From: AM-1111 sp046302135
GTDB lineage: Bacteria > Bacteroidota > Bacteroidia > B-17B0 > Aurantibacillaceae
Assembly: GCA_046302135.1 (NCBI GenBank)
Contig: JBKCIQ010000014.1
Location: forward strand, 1 to 64,000
DNA length: 64,000 nt
Direction: 5' to 3'
In this document: piece by piece, positions 1-9,463 of the stretch
Position numbering within the stretch: the first letter of the stretch is position 1
Layout of the letters: the number at the start of each line of letters is the position of its first letter
Position numbers and translations under genes: made by a program
The notes under the pieces: model-generated
What the model saw: the letters and a program-made list of their open reading frames with translations, nothing else
Database searches by the model: none
What the model was told of the DNA's origin: nothing

Positions 1-1145
1 TTAGCAAAAAACCCTGAGGTAATTGGTATTCCTGAAAGAGAAAGCAAACCTATTACCATACATGCTGCCACCAATGGATTTCTCTTATTCAATCCATTGA
101 ACAAAGCAAAAACTTCATTTCCTTCGTTTCCTTTAGACAAATGATGTAAAACTGTGAATATACCTATACTTCCGATAGAGTAAGACAAAGTGTAATACAG
201 GATTGATGAGAATGAATTATTACCACCACTGATGATTGCCATCAACATAAATCCGGCATGTGAAATACTGGAATAAGCAAGCATTCTTTTCACATTGGAC
301 TGAACCGCAGCAGTAATATTAGAAACTATTAATGAAGCCGCAGAAATTACAGCGATTATCATTTTCCACTTATAGGCTATTGTTCCTCCATCAAACGCGC
401 TGAACAAACGAATAAAGGCTACAATTGCGGCAGTCTTTACAACGGTTCCCATGAATGCTGTAACCACCGTCGGCGATCCCTGATAAACATCCGGACTCCA
501 AAAATGAAAAGGTGCCGCTGCAACTTTGAAGCACATTGCAATAAGCATCATTAAAATTCCAACGTAAAAAAACGAAGGCAAAGACTTCGCAGAAGAAAGA
601 ATCATTGCAATGGTACCAATATCAAAAGTTCCTGTGGCTCCGTAAATGAGCGCGATACCAAAGAGCAAAAACCCGCTTGCGAAAGATCCCATCAGAAAAT
701 ATTTAAAGCCCGCCTCGTTACTGGAAACGTCTTTTTTTCTTGAAGCGGCCATAACGTAAAGCGGTATGGAAAGTATTTCAATACCCAAAAATAGCATCAC
801 CATATTCGTGTACGAAACCATAATGATTGCGCCAGTTAGCGCGAAACAAACCAAAGCAAAATGATCTGCGGTAGAACTTATTTCTTCGAAATAATCACTG
901 GCAAAAATGAACCAAAAGAATGCAGTTGCAAGTATTACTCCACTAAAAGCCAACTCGAAACGAGTGAACTGCAACATGTTTCCAAATTGAGGGATAGTTA
1001 CAGGATTATTCCACTCATAAAAATTAAGGCAGTATGCAGATAGAACGCCAAGCGGAATAAGGTAAGCTAGAAGCTTGCGAAATTTGAATATCTCCGCAAG
1101 TAGGGAAATTACACCAAGACCTCCTAATGTAAACAATGCTATCAT
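1..1145 (-). CDS. nuoN: NADH-quinone oxidoreductase subunit N (partial, 3' end outside window)
   Basis: One of the three antiporter-like membrane subunits of respiratory complex I, thought to take part in proton translocation. The frame is open from the ATG at 1145 to the left edge; 381 codons are visible and no stop is reached, so the C-terminus is missing. The visible part is strongly hydrophobic, with repeated transmembrane helices and the family pattern around FKVAAAPFHFWSPDVYQGSP and KRMLAYSSISHAGF. It is the last gene of the nuoA-N operon, starting 29 bases after the nuoM stop. Assignment rests on motif recognition and on gene order. Confidence 0.95.
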   Translation of the reverse strand, partial: MIALFTLGGLGVISLLAEIFKFRKLLAYLIPLGVLSAYCLNFYEWNNPVTIPQFGNMLQFTRFELAFSGVILATAFFWFIFASDYFEEISSTADHFALVCFALTGAIIMVSYTNMVMLFLGIEILSIPLYVMAASRKKDVSSNEAGFKYFLMGSFASGFLLFGIALIYGATGTFDIGTIAMILSSAKSLPSFFYVGILMMLIAMCFKVAAAPFHFWSPDVYQGSPTVVTAFMGTVVKTAAIVAFIRLFSAFDGGTIAYKWKMIIAVISAASLIVSNITAAVQSNVKRMLAYSSISHAGFMLMAIISGGNNSFSSILYYTLSYSIGSIGIFTVLHHLSKGNEGNEVFALFNGLNKRNPLVAACMVIGLLSLSGIPITSGFFA

Positions 1146-1174
1146 AATTTTTTAATTTCTGTTTTCATCATTGT

Positions 1175-2644
1175 TTATTTCCCTAATGAATTCAACAGTT
1201 CAGTTACTGCAGGCGCGGCTAGGTCATTCAACGGCTTTGGATATACACCAAAAGCAATAATTGCCGCGCAAACAATTATCAATACCAACTTATCGGTTGA
1301 AGCCAATTCACCAAATGATGAAGTAACTGAATTGGTTTCGCCAAGCATAATTTTCTGGTAAGAGCGAAGCATATAAACTGCTCCGAAAACAACTGTAAGC
1401 CCTGAAAATACAGCAGCCCATTTACCGTATATAAATATTCCATTTAATAAAAGAAACTCTCCAACGAAACCATTGGTAAGCGGCAGAGCAACCGATCCCA
1501 ACAAAATAATCAGAAATAAAACAGAAAAAGTTGGATTGACATTTCTTATTCCACCAAGCTCTTCTAATTTTCTAGTACCTGTATGACGTAATAAAATATC
1601 CGCGATAAGGAATAAGCCAACCACATTTACACCGTGACTCAACATCTGAATAACACCACCCTGAATTCCCTGCTGATTAAATGATAAAATTCCTGCCGCA
1701 ATGAGTCCAACGTGTGCAATTGAAGAATATGCAATCAGACGCTTGTAATCTTTCTGCATAATAGAAATTATGCTTGCATAAATAATTCCAATGATACTGA
1801 GACCAATCGCAACGGGACCCCATTCTGTAGCAGCTCCGGGAACTACCGGCAAGAGCCATCTGATCAAGCCAAAAGTCCCCATTTTCAGCATAATTCCTGA
1901 CAACAGCATTGTTCCTGTTGTGGGTGCTGTAACGTAGGTATCAGGCTGCCATGTATGAAGAGGAAAAACAGGCATCTTAATAGCGAAGGCAAGAAAAATG
2001 AACCAGAAGACAAAAGTTTGTTTTTCTGCAGGTAAGGCTCTTCCGGCATTGTACAAATCCTGCATTGCCCATGACTTTGTTCCTGTAAGTCCTGTGTTGT
2101 TGTAGAGGTAAATCAAAGCAACCAACATGAACAAGCTACCAAACAACGTGTAAATAAAAAATTTGAAAGTTATTTTACCTCTGTTTTCACCTCCCCAAAG
2201 CAAGCATATGAAGTAAATCGGAATAAGGGCAAGTTCCCAAAAAACATAAAACAAGAATCCATCACGAGCTACAAAAACTCCAACCAAAGCCATCTGCATC
2301 AACATAATTAAACTGTAAAATGAATTGGTTTTTGAATATTCTGTTTTATAGGAAGAAAGTATAATCAATGGAACCAAAAATGTAGTGAGTAAAACCATTA
2401 ATATGGAAATTCCATCCAACCCTACTGAAAACTTTACACCTATAGATTGAATCCAGGTACAATCGAGACTGAGAAGTTTTTGAGTGTCAAGTGGATTATG
2501 TTTGAATTGAATTAGTGCAAACACTGAAATGAAAAACTGGACAACGCTGAAAAACAATGCCGCATTACGGGCTGTATTACCGCGTAGCAGGTATACCAAC
2601 ACCGCGGCAAAAAGAGGAAAAACAATTAATAAACCGGTTAACAT
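1175..2644 (-). CDS. nuoM: NADH-quinone oxidoreductase subunit M
   Basis: Antiporter-like proton-pumping subunit of complex I in the inner membrane. The 489-residue length is normal for the family. About 14 hydrophobic segments can be read. The conserved membrane glutamate lies in FWELALIP (Glu137), and the segments TWQPDTYVTAPTTGT and KRLIAYSSIAHVG are typical of the Mrp-antiporter-like fold. It sits between nuoL (3-base gap) and nuoN in the usual order. Confidence 0.97.
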   Translation of the reverse strand: MLTGLLIVFPLFAAVLVYLLRGNTARNAALFFSVVQFFISVFALIQFKHNPLDTQKLLSLDCTWIQSIGVKFSVGLDGISILMVLLTTFLVPLIILSSYKTEYSKTNSFYSLIMLMQMALVGVFVARDGFLFYVFWELALIPIYFICLLWGGENRGKITFKFFIYTLFGSLFMLVALIYLYNNTGLTGTKSWAMQDLYNAGRALPAEKQTFVFWFIFLAFAIKMPVFPLHTWQPDTYVTAPTTGTMLLSGIMLKMGTFGLIRWLLPVVPGAATEWGPVAIGLSIIGIIYASIISIMQKDYKRLIAYSSIAHVGLIAAGILSFNQQGIQGGVIQMLSHGVNVVGLFLIADILLRHTGTRKLEELGGIRNVNPTFSVLFLIILLGSVALPLTNGFVGEFLLLNGIFIYGKWAAVFSGLTVVFGAVYMLRSYQKIMLGETNSVTSSFGELASTDKLVLIIVCAAIIAFGVYPKPLNDLAAPAVTELLNSLGK

Positions 2645-2647
2645 AAT

Positions 2648-4531
2648 CTATCTTATTATTCCGAAAAAGATAATCAGTATTATTCCTATTACCATTCCGA
2701 AAATATAAAAGCCAATTTTTCCTGTTTGCAGGCGACGCATGTTTTCACCGCACCACCTCAAAACATTTCCTGTTGAATTTACTATTTCATCAATAATTTT
2801 TTCGTCAGCCCAACGTAGTCCTTTAGAAATTTCATCGATGGGAACTCTAAATATTTTTTCATACAACTCATCAACCTTGTATTTATTGTAAATTAATTTT
2901 TGCCAAGGACGAAGTTTATCTTCATTATCAACAGGCAATACTCTGTTAACTATGAACATTTGTCTAGTAAAATAGAATGCGGCGAAAAATGCAGTTACTG
3001 TTAACCCCATTATAATCCACTCAGTGGAATGGTTTGGCAACTCAGCGATGTTTCTTTTGATAACCGGTTGCAGCCAACCATTTAACCAGTGACCTCCACC
3101 AAATAATTCAGGAATTCCTATTAGACCACCCAGTATTGTTAAAATACAGAGAACAACGAGTGGAATAGTCATTGATTTTGGTGACTCGTGTAAGTGCTCC
3201 AGTTGGTGTTTAGTTCCTCTGAATTCACCGTGGAAAGTGAGGAAATACATTCTGAACATATAGAAAGTGGTGAATACAGATCCGATAACTGCAAGTAACC
3301 ACATGATGGGGCTGTATGCATAAACGTGAGCGAAAATTTCATCTTTAGAGAAAAATCCTGAGAGAAGCGGGAAACCTGAGATTGCGAGTGTAGCAATCAG
3401 CATGGTAATGTGTGTAACCGGAAGATGTTTTTTAAGTCCTCCCATTTTACGCATATCCTGCTCGTGGTGCATGGCATGAATTACGCTACCTGCACCAAGA
3501 AACAAGAGCGCTTTGAAAAATGCATGAGTAGTAACGTGAAATATTCCGGAAGTATAGGCTCCTACCCCTAGACCTAAAAACATGTATCCCAATTGAGAAA
3601 CGGTTGAGTAGGCAAGAACTTTTTTAATGTCGTTTTGTAGAAACCCAATTGTTGCGGCAAAGAGTGCGGTTGCCAGACCTACAATTGCTATTACGGCAGA
3701 TGCAGTAGGACTTGATGCAAAAATAAGGTTGGAACGAACAACCATATAAATACCGGCTGTTACCATTGTTGCAGCATGGATTAAGGCTGAGACAGGTGTA
3801 GGACCGGCCATTGCATCAGGCAGCCAGGTATAAAGAGGGATCTGTGCACTCTTTCCCATTGCTCCAACAAAAAGTAAGAGTGCAATCGTTGTTATTAATC
3901 CTGGTGATTTACCGGTAAGCCCGTTGAAGACTCCATCAAAAGTTGTGGTGCTTGTTGTTACAAAAATTAAAAATATTCCAAGAATAAAACCTAAATCACC
4001 AATGCGGTTCATGATGAAGGCCTTATTTGCAGCTTTGTTATATTCTGTATTCTTGAACCAGAATCCGATCAACAAATAAGAGCAAAGTCCAACTCCTTCC
4101 CAACCTACAAACATGATTAGATAATTGTTTCCCATTACTAATAGCAACATGAAAAACACAAAAAGATTCAGGTACGCGAAAAAACGATAGAACCCTTCAT
4201 CTTCTTTCATATATCCCGTTGAGTAAACGTGGATGAGAAATCCTATTCCTGTAATGATCAAAAGAAATAGGCATGATAAGGGATCGATAAGAAATTCAAA
4301 TGGTACACTCAGACTACCTGCTGTAATCCAATCAAAAACTTTTACAGTGAAAGCTTTTTTGTCAGCTCCATTGACTTCAATAAACATCAGGAGAGACATA
4401 ACGAACGAAGCGAAAACAACAGCAGAAGCAATAAATCCTGAAGCTGACTTAGGTAATTTCTTTCCAAATAATCCATTGATCAACCATCCCAGCAAGGGAA
4501 ACAATGGAATAAGTGGGGCAAATTTTATCAT
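2648..4531 (-). CDS. nuoL: NADH-quinone oxidoreductase subunit L
   Basis: Largest antiporter-like subunit of complex I, at the distal end of the membrane arm. At 627 residues it has the usual length. Glu145 in the FVGWEGVGLCSYLLIGFW segment matches the conserved pumping glutamate, and TWLPDAMAGPTPVSALIHAATMV contains the broken-helix region of the family. The last ~100 residues (hydrophilic stretch, then a final hydrophobic helix) fit the lateral helix and anchoring helix known for NuoL. It is followed by nuoM after 3 bases. Confidence 0.97.
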   Translation of the reverse strand: MIKFAPLIPLFPLLGWLINGLFGKKLPKSASGFIASAVVFASFVMSLLMFIEVNGADKKAFTVKVFDWITAGSLSVPFEFLIDPLSCLFLLIITGIGFLIHVYSTGYMKEDEGFYRFFAYLNLFVFFMLLLVMGNNYLIMFVGWEGVGLCSYLLIGFWFKNTEYNKAANKAFIMNRIGDLGFILGIFLIFVTTSTTTFDGVFNGLTGKSPGLITTIALLLFVGAMGKSAQIPLYTWLPDAMAGPTPVSALIHAATMVTAGIYMVVRSNLIFASSPTASAVIAIVGLATALFAATIGFLQNDIKKVLAYSTVSQLGYMFLGLGVGAYTSGIFHVTTHAFFKALLFLGAGSVIHAMHHEQDMRKMGGLKKHLPVTHITMLIATLAISGFPLLSGFFSKDEIFAHVYAYSPIMWLLAVIGSVFTTFYMFRMYFLTFHGEFRGTKHQLEHLHESPKSMTIPLVVLCILTILGGLIGIPELFGGGHWLNGWLQPVIKRNIAELPNHSTEWIIMGLTVTAFFAAFYFTRQMFIVNRVLPVDNEDKLRPWQKLIYNKYKVDELYEKIFRVPIDEISKGLRWADEKIIDEIVNSTGNVLRWCGENMRRLQTGKIGFYIFGMVIGIILIIFFGIIR

Positions 4532-4543
4532 CTCTACTTCAGT

Positions 4544-4873
4544 TTAATTTTTCAAATTACTCATTACGTTAATGTCAATTGACTTTACGTTCCTGTAGAT
4601 CATTGTAATAATGGCAAGTCCCACAGCAACCTCTGCAGCAGCAACAGCCATAATGAAAAAAACAAATACCTGGCCTTTTGAATCTGAATAATAGGTAGAA
4701 AACGCAGCAAGGAGTAAGTTAACCGCATTTAGCATCAACTCTATGCACATAAAAAGTATAATAGAGTTCCGGCGAAACATAACGCCAAAGACACCAATTG
4801 AAAATAATATTGCACTCAAATAAATGTAATAATCTACAGGAATGAATTGCAATATGGCGAGCAATGAACTCAT
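4544..4873 (-). CDS. nuoK: NADH-quinone oxidoreductase subunit K
   Basis: Small three-helix membrane subunit of complex I that lies between the quinone chamber and the antiporter subunits. The protein has 109 residues, normal for the family. It carries the two conserved intramembrane glutamates expected for NuoK: Glu45 in CIELMLNAVNL and Glu81 in AAAEVAVGLA. The start codon overlaps the end of nuoJ by 4 bases (ATGA type), suggesting coupled translation. Confidence 0.97.
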   Translation of the reverse strand: MSSLLAILQFIPVDYYIYLSAILFSIGVFGVMFRRNSIILFMCIELMLNAVNLLLAAFSTYYSDSKGQVFVFFIMAVAAAEVAVGLAIITMIYRNVKSIDINVMSNLKN

Positions 4874-5391
4874 GATTTAATATCTTTTTTACCCAGCATT
4901 ACCGCTCCTACCATCGCGCCAAGCAACAGGAAAGAAGATAATTCAAAAGGCAATAAATAATCTTTAAATAAAACATCACCAAGTTTTTCTACAAGCCCTA
5001 TATCACTTACGGCGGTATTTGAAAGGGGTAGTGAAGTTCCTTTCAATGCGCCAACTAAAGTAATGAGCAAACAACCAAATCCCAGTACTGCGGCGGCACG
5101 CAAAACATAATTCTTCACAGGTTCGGTATCATGGTTCAAATTAAGTAACATGATAACGAATAGAAATAATACCATGATTGCTCCTGCATATACCACAATG
5201 TGAACAACCGCAAGGAACTGAGCATTCAATAAAATGTAATGACCTGCAATGGCGAAAAAAGTCATTACCAAATAAAGCACGCTATGCACAGGGTTCTTTG
5301 AAAAGACTACCATCAACCCGCACATCACTGCGAGAAAAGAAAGAAACCAGAACACACCTTCAGTAACTTGTATTTTCATTAATGGCATCAC
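4870..5391 (-). CDS. nuoJ: NADH-quinone oxidoreductase subunit J
   Basis: Membrane subunit of complex I with five predicted helices; its third helix is known to change conformation during turnover. The protein has 173 residues. The HSVLYLVMTFFAIAGHYILL and VVYAGAIMVLFLFVIMLLNL segments match the most conserved part of the NuoJ/ND6 family. The gene overlaps nuoK by 4 bases and follows nuoI after 17 bases. Confidence 0.96.
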   Translation of the reverse strand: MMPLMKIQVTEGVFWFLSFLAVMCGLMVVFSKNPVHSVLYLVMTFFAIAGHYILLNAQFLAVVHIVVYAGAIMVLFLFVIMLLNLNHDTEPVKNYVLRAAAVLGFGCLLITLVGALKGTSLPLSNTAVSDIGLVEKLGDVLFKDYLLPFELSSFLLLGAMVGAVMLGKKDIKS

Positions 5392-5408
5392 GGGCGCAAA
5401 AATATCAA

Positions 5409-6014
5409 TTAATGTTTTTCTTTCAACTGTTTATTTTCAAACAATTCATTGTGCTTAAGTCCGGGAATTTTCTTGAACTCGCCTACTTCGCTGGTTTGTC
5501 TCTTGGTAACATCGATCTTATTTCCTTTTTCCAAAGACTCTACCAATTTATCCTTTCCATAAACAAAATCATCACGCTCGTATTCTACATCCACTATTCT
5601 GTCTGTCAAAAAAATTGCTTCTTTAGGGCAGGCTTCTTCGCATAAGCCACAAAAAATACAGCGCAACATGTTAATCTCATAGATGCGTGCGTATTTTTCT
5701 TCTCGGTAAAGATTTTCCTCTCCTTTTTTTCTCTCTGCAGACTCCATTGTAATTGCTTCCGCAGGACATGCCACAGCACATAAACCGCAAGCAGTACAAC
5801 GTTCAGCACCATTTTCATCTCTTTTCAAAACATGCTGTCCACGATAAACAGGTGCGCGTGGTCTTTCTTTCTCAGGATAGTCTATGGTAACCTTCTTTTT
5901 AAAAAGATGACTCATGGTAATTGACATTCCTTTAAGAATGGCAGGCAGGTAAATCTTCTCAGAAAAACTCTGCTCCTTGTTGCTAACCATTTTAGATCTG
6001 TTCGTGAGTTGCAT
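5409..6014 (-). CDS. nuoI: NADH-quinone oxidoreductase subunit I, 2x[4Fe-4S]
   Basis: Peripheral-arm subunit of complex I carrying clusters N6a and N6b, which pass electrons from NuoG towards NuoB. Two classic ferredoxin motifs are present: Cys73/76/79/83 (CTACGLCAVACP) and Cys119/122/125/129 (CIFCGLCEEACP). At 201 residues it is a little longer than the E. coli protein (180), mainly because of a charged C-terminal tail. The start at 6014 lies 9 bases after the nuoH stop. Internal ATG codons at residues 9, 30 and 34 are possible alternatives. Confidence 0.97.
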   Translation of the reverse strand: MQLTNRSKMVSNKEQSFSEKIYLPAILKGMSITMSHLFKKKVTIDYPEKERPRAPVYRGQHVLKRDENGAERCTACGLCAVACPAEAITMESAERKKGEENLYREEKYARIYEINMLRCIFCGLCEEACPKEAIFLTDRIVDVEYERDDFVYGKDKLVESLEKGNKIDVTKRQTSEVGEFKKIPGLKHNELFENKQLKEKH

Positions 6015-6023
6015 AGTTTTTAA

Positions 6024-7073
6024 TTAAGAAATGAAATATTTTACAATTGAAACAATGAAAACATTCACAATGGACAAAGGGATCAAAACTTTCCAACCTA
6101 AATTCATCAATTGATCATATCTGAATCTCGGAAGTGTCCATCTGATCCACATAAAGGTTGAGATGAATATGCAAACCTTAATGAAATAAGCAAGGAAACC
6201 AATTAACGAAATTGCCCAATGTCCTTCAACCAATCCGAGTGAATTGTAAACTTCTTTTGCGAAAGGAAAATTATACCCTCCAAAAAATAATCCTGCCATC
6301 ACTGCAGACGAAACAAACATATTGATGTATTCAGAAAAAAGGAAAAAACCTAGTTTCATGGAGGAGTATTCAGTGTGGTATCCACCAATCAATTCACTCT
6401 CACACTCAGGTAAATCAAATGGGGCACGGTTGGTTTCTGCAAGTGCGCAAATAAAGAAGATTAAAAATCCAAGAGGATTAAGAGCCGCATAGCACCAACC
6501 TTGATCTTGACTTTCTAAAATCTGTCTGAAACTTAAAGTACCTGTTAAAACAACAAGAGAAATAATCGAAAGTCCCATCGCAATTTCATAACTGATCATT
6601 TGGGAAGAAGCTCTTACAGCTCCAAGCAATGAATATTTATTATTTGATGCCCATCCGCCAATCATAATTCCATAAACTCCAAATGAAACTACACCAAGAA
6701 TATATAGTATACCGATGTTAATATCTGTAACCTGTAGTTCAATTACCTTCCCATCGTAATCAAAATCTTTTCCCCACTGAATAACCGCCCCAGTCATACA
6801 AGCGGTAAGCATTGCTAGTGAGGGGCCAAGAATAAATAGAAATTTATTTGAAACATTCGGAATAATCTCTTCCTTGAAGAACATTTTAGTTCCATCAGCG
6901 GCAGGCTGAAGAAAACCGAGAGGCCCGGTTCTGTTTGGACCTTTCCTATCCTGAAGCCACGCGGCAAATTTTCTTTCCCACCAGGTAGAGTACATCGCAA
7001 CCAATAATCCAACGGTAAATACGCCTACACAAATAATTAGTTTTTCGAGTATATCGGGCCAGTTGAGAATCAT
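6024..7073 (-). CDS. nuoH: NADH-quinone oxidoreductase subunit H
   Basis: Membrane subunit that forms much of the quinone-binding chamber at the joint between the two arms of complex I. The 349 residues contain about eight hydrophobic helices. The best conserved family block is visible: APFDLPECESELIGGYHTEY followed by SSMKLGFFLFSEY, and near the N-terminus ERKFAAWLQDRKGPNR. It follows nuoG after 3 bases and precedes nuoI after 9 bases. Confidence 0.97.
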   Translation of the reverse strand: MILNWPDILEKLIICVGVFTVGLLVAMYSTWWERKFAAWLQDRKGPNRTGPLGFLQPAADGTKMFFKEEIIPNVSNKFLFILGPSLAMLTACMTGAVIQWGKDFDYDGKVIELQVTDINIGILYILGVVSFGVYGIMIGGWASNNKYSLLGAVRASSQMISYEIAMGLSIISLVVLTGTLSFRQILESQDQGWCYAALNPLGFLIFFICALAETNRAPFDLPECESELIGGYHTEYSSMKLGFFLFSEYINMFVSSAVMAGLFFGGYNFPFAKEVYNSLGLVEGHWAISLIGFLAYFIKVCIFISTFMWIRWTLPRFRYDQLMNLGWKVLIPLSIVNVFIVSIVKYFIS

Positions 7074-7076
7074 AGT

Positions 7077-8084
7077 TTATTGCTTATTGTTGTCTTCCAG
7101 TTTTTTCATTGGAATAAAACCCAATGCTCTTTGATGTTTTAAAATATCAATTTTTGCCTGGTTGAGGGAAGTGTAATGGTTCGCAGAAATTACTGAGTGA
7201 TGAGAAATAGGTGACGGACCTTCAATTTCCCAATCAGATTTTTTCTTTTTGTCGAACCTGCAGGTGTTACAGATAAATTCTTCCACTTCTCCCCATTGGT
7301 CTTTACGTGCAGTTACTCGTAGAACTTGTTCACCTTTAAACCATAACCTTACCTTACCGCTACATTTTGAATTCTCACACTTTCTGTGTGCTTCCATTGG
7401 TTTTGTATACCAAACCCTGCTTTTAAAACGGAAAGTTTTATCAGTCAATGCCCCAACAGGACAAACGTCAATAACATTACCTGAAAAATCATTCTGAATT
7501 GCATTCTGAATATAAGTTGAAATTTCAGCCGCGTCACCGCGATGTATAACACCATGAACTCTATTATCCGTAATCTGATCACAGGTTTTCACACAACGAT
7601 AACACAGAATACAACGGGTCATGTGCAATTGTACGTATTTCCCAATGTCTATTTTTTCAAACTCTCTGCGCTTAAATTCGTATCGTGTTTTTTGAGCTCC
7701 GTTTTGATATCCTAAATCTTGCAAATGACACTCACCGGCCTGATCGCAAACCGGACAATCTAATGGGTGGTTAATGAGTAAAAATTCAACCACACCTTTT
7801 CTTGCCTCTAATAAATCAGCTGATGTATTGTTTTGCACTTCCATTCCATCCATTACTTCCGTGCGGCAGGATGCCACCGGCTTGGGCATTGGATTTGGAT
7901 TTTGTGCAGAACCTTTTGTAACCTTAACAATACAAGTACGGCAGTAACCTCCGCTTGTTTTAAGTTTTGAATAATAACACATGGTGGGAGGTGCCACCTG
8001 CGGACCAATCATTCGAGCTGCCTGTAGAATGGTCGTTCCTTTTGGAACTTCTATTTCGTGACCGTCTATCGTTACTTTAGGCAT
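7077..8084 (-). CDS. nuoG: NADH-quinone oxidoreductase subunit G, short form lacking the molybdopterin-fold domain
   Basis: Electron-relay subunit of complex I. The N-terminal ferredoxin part is complete: [2Fe-2S] ligands Cys36, Cys48, Cys51, Cys73; the His106/Cys110/Cys113/Cys119 set for cluster N5; and Cys158/161/164/208 for N4. After this the family normally continues with a molybdopterin-oxidoreductase-like domain, giving about 700-900 residues in E. coli and mitochondria. Here only the start of that domain remains and the protein ends at residue 335. Four more cysteines (236, 241, 272, 275) lie in this remnant. The short form is, to my knowledge, usual in Bacteroidota, so it is probably functional and not a truncation; the following nuoH starts 3 bases later. 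Confidence 0.93.
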   Translation of the reverse strand: MPKVTIDGHEIEVPKGTTILQAARMIGPQVAPPTMCYYSKLKTSGGYCRTCIVKVTKGSAQNPNPMPKPVASCRTEVMDGMEVQNNTSADLLEARKGVVEFLLINHPLDCPVCDQAGECHLQDLGYQNGAQKTRYEFKRREFEKIDIGKYVQLHMTRCILCYRCVKTCDQITDNRVHGVIHRGDAAEISTYIQNAIQNDFSGNVIDVCPVGALTDKTFRFKSRVWYTKPMEAHRKCENSKCSGKVRLWFKGEQVLRVTARKDQWGEVEEFICNTCRFDKKKKSDWEIEGPSPISHHSVISANHYTSLNQAKIDILKHQRALGFIPMKKLEDNNKQ

Positions 8085-8107
8085 AGTTTCAATTCATTAA
8101 TTTATTA

Positions 8108-9451
8108 TCAGGCTTCTACTAAATTATTCAATCTGTAATAGTGATGAACATCTTTAATTGAAGCAGGATTTTTAACATACTCTTCGAATTCATTGCGGAA
8201 ATGACGTATTGCTGCGGCAACAGGCCAGGCCGCCGCTTCACCTAGAGGACATATTGTTTTTCCTTCAATTTTACTTTGAATATCCCACAATAAATCCACA
8301 TCCTGCAATGTTCCTTTCCCGGACAAAATTTTATGAAGAATCTTTTCCATCCAACCTGTTCCTTCACGGCATGGCGAACACTGTCCGCAACTCTCATGAT
8401 GATAAAATCTGGAGAATGTATATAAATTCTTTACTATTGAAGTATCTTCATCCATTACAATAAATCCACCTGAACCCAACATGGTTCCAGTTTGAAAACC
8501 CCCGTCGCTTAAACATTCATAAGTCATTAACCTTGGTTGTCCTTTTGCAGTTTTTATAAATAGATAAGTTGGCAAGATAGGAACAGAAGAACCTCCTGCA
8601 ACCACAGCTTTGAGTTTTTTTCCATTTCGTATTCCGCCACAATATTCATTGCTGAAAATAAATTCTTCAACAGGAACACCCAACTCTATTTCATATACAC
8701 CGGGTTTGTTAATGTGCCCTGAAGCAGAAATCAATTTTGTACCGGTTGATTTGCCTACACCAATTTTAGCGTATGCTTCACCACCTTCATTAACTATTGG
8801 AACAACAGCGGCAATGGTTTCAACATTGTTTACCACTGTCGGACAACCCCAAAGTCCTGCTACTGCAGGAAAAGGAGGTTTAATTCTTGGATTACCTCTT
8901 TTACCTTCGAGTGACTCAAGTAACGCAGTTTCTTCCCCACAGATGTAGGCTCCGGCTCCTACCTGAACACTTAAATCCAATGAGTAATTGGTTCCTAAAA
9001 TATTTTCACCGAGCCAGCCGGCTGAGTAAGCTTCTTTGATTGCGTTTTCGAGAATTCGAGCGACATAAAAATATTCTCCCCTGATGTAAATGTAAGAACG
9101 GCGCGCTCCCAAAGCAAAGGAAGAAGTAATCATACCCTCAATTAAAGCGTGAGGGATTTTTTCCATCAACCAACGATCTTTAAAAGTGCCGGGTTCAGAT
9201 TCATCAGCATTGCAAACCAAATAACGAGGAACACCTTCGGGCTTTGCTAGAAAAGACCACTTCAATCCTGTAGGAAAACCTGCACCACCACGTCCACGAA
9301 GTCCTGACTTTTTTACCTCCTCAGTAACTTGATCCGGAGTCATGTTTTTTAGCGCCTTTTCTACTGAAGCATATCCGCCATGAGCACGATAAACTTCAAG
9401 CGTGTGAATCCCCGGAACATTTTCGTTATGCAATAATAATTTTCTTCCCAT
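8108..9451 (-). CDS. nuoF: NADH-quinone oxidoreductase subunit F (FMN, NADH-binding)
   Basis: Entry point of electrons into complex I: binds NADH and FMN and holds [4Fe-4S] cluster N3. The glycine-rich GRGGAGFPTG (residues 53-62) and the AGAYICGEETALLESLEG block (around 165-183) are the nucleotide/FMN signatures. Cluster ligands are Cys355, Cys358, Cys361 and Cys401. The length of 447 residues is normal. It lies 12 bases downstream of nuoE, its partner in the NADH dehydrogenase module. Confidence 0.98.
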   Translation of the reverse strand: MGRKLLLHNENVPGIHTLEVYRAHGGYASVEKALKNMTPDQVTEEVKKSGLRGRGGAGFPTGLKWSFLAKPEGVPRYLVCNADESEPGTFKDRWLMEKIPHALIEGMITSSFALGARRSYIYIRGEYFYVARILENAIKEAYSAGWLGENILGTNYSLDLSVQVGAGAYICGEETALLESLEGKRGNPRIKPPFPAVAGLWGCPTVVNNVETIAAVVPIVNEGGEAYAKIGVGKSTGTKLISASGHINKPGVYEIELGVPVEEFIFSNEYCGGIRNGKKLKAVVAGGSSVPILPTYLFIKTAKGQPRLMTYECLSDGGFQTGTMLGSGGFIVMDEDTSIVKNLYTFSRFYHHESCGQCSPCREGTGWMEKILHKILSGKGTLQDVDLLWDIQSKIEGKTICPLGEAAAWPVAAAIRHFRNEFEEYVKNPASIKDVHHYYRLNNLVEA

Positions 9452-9463
9452 TTACATCTATAC

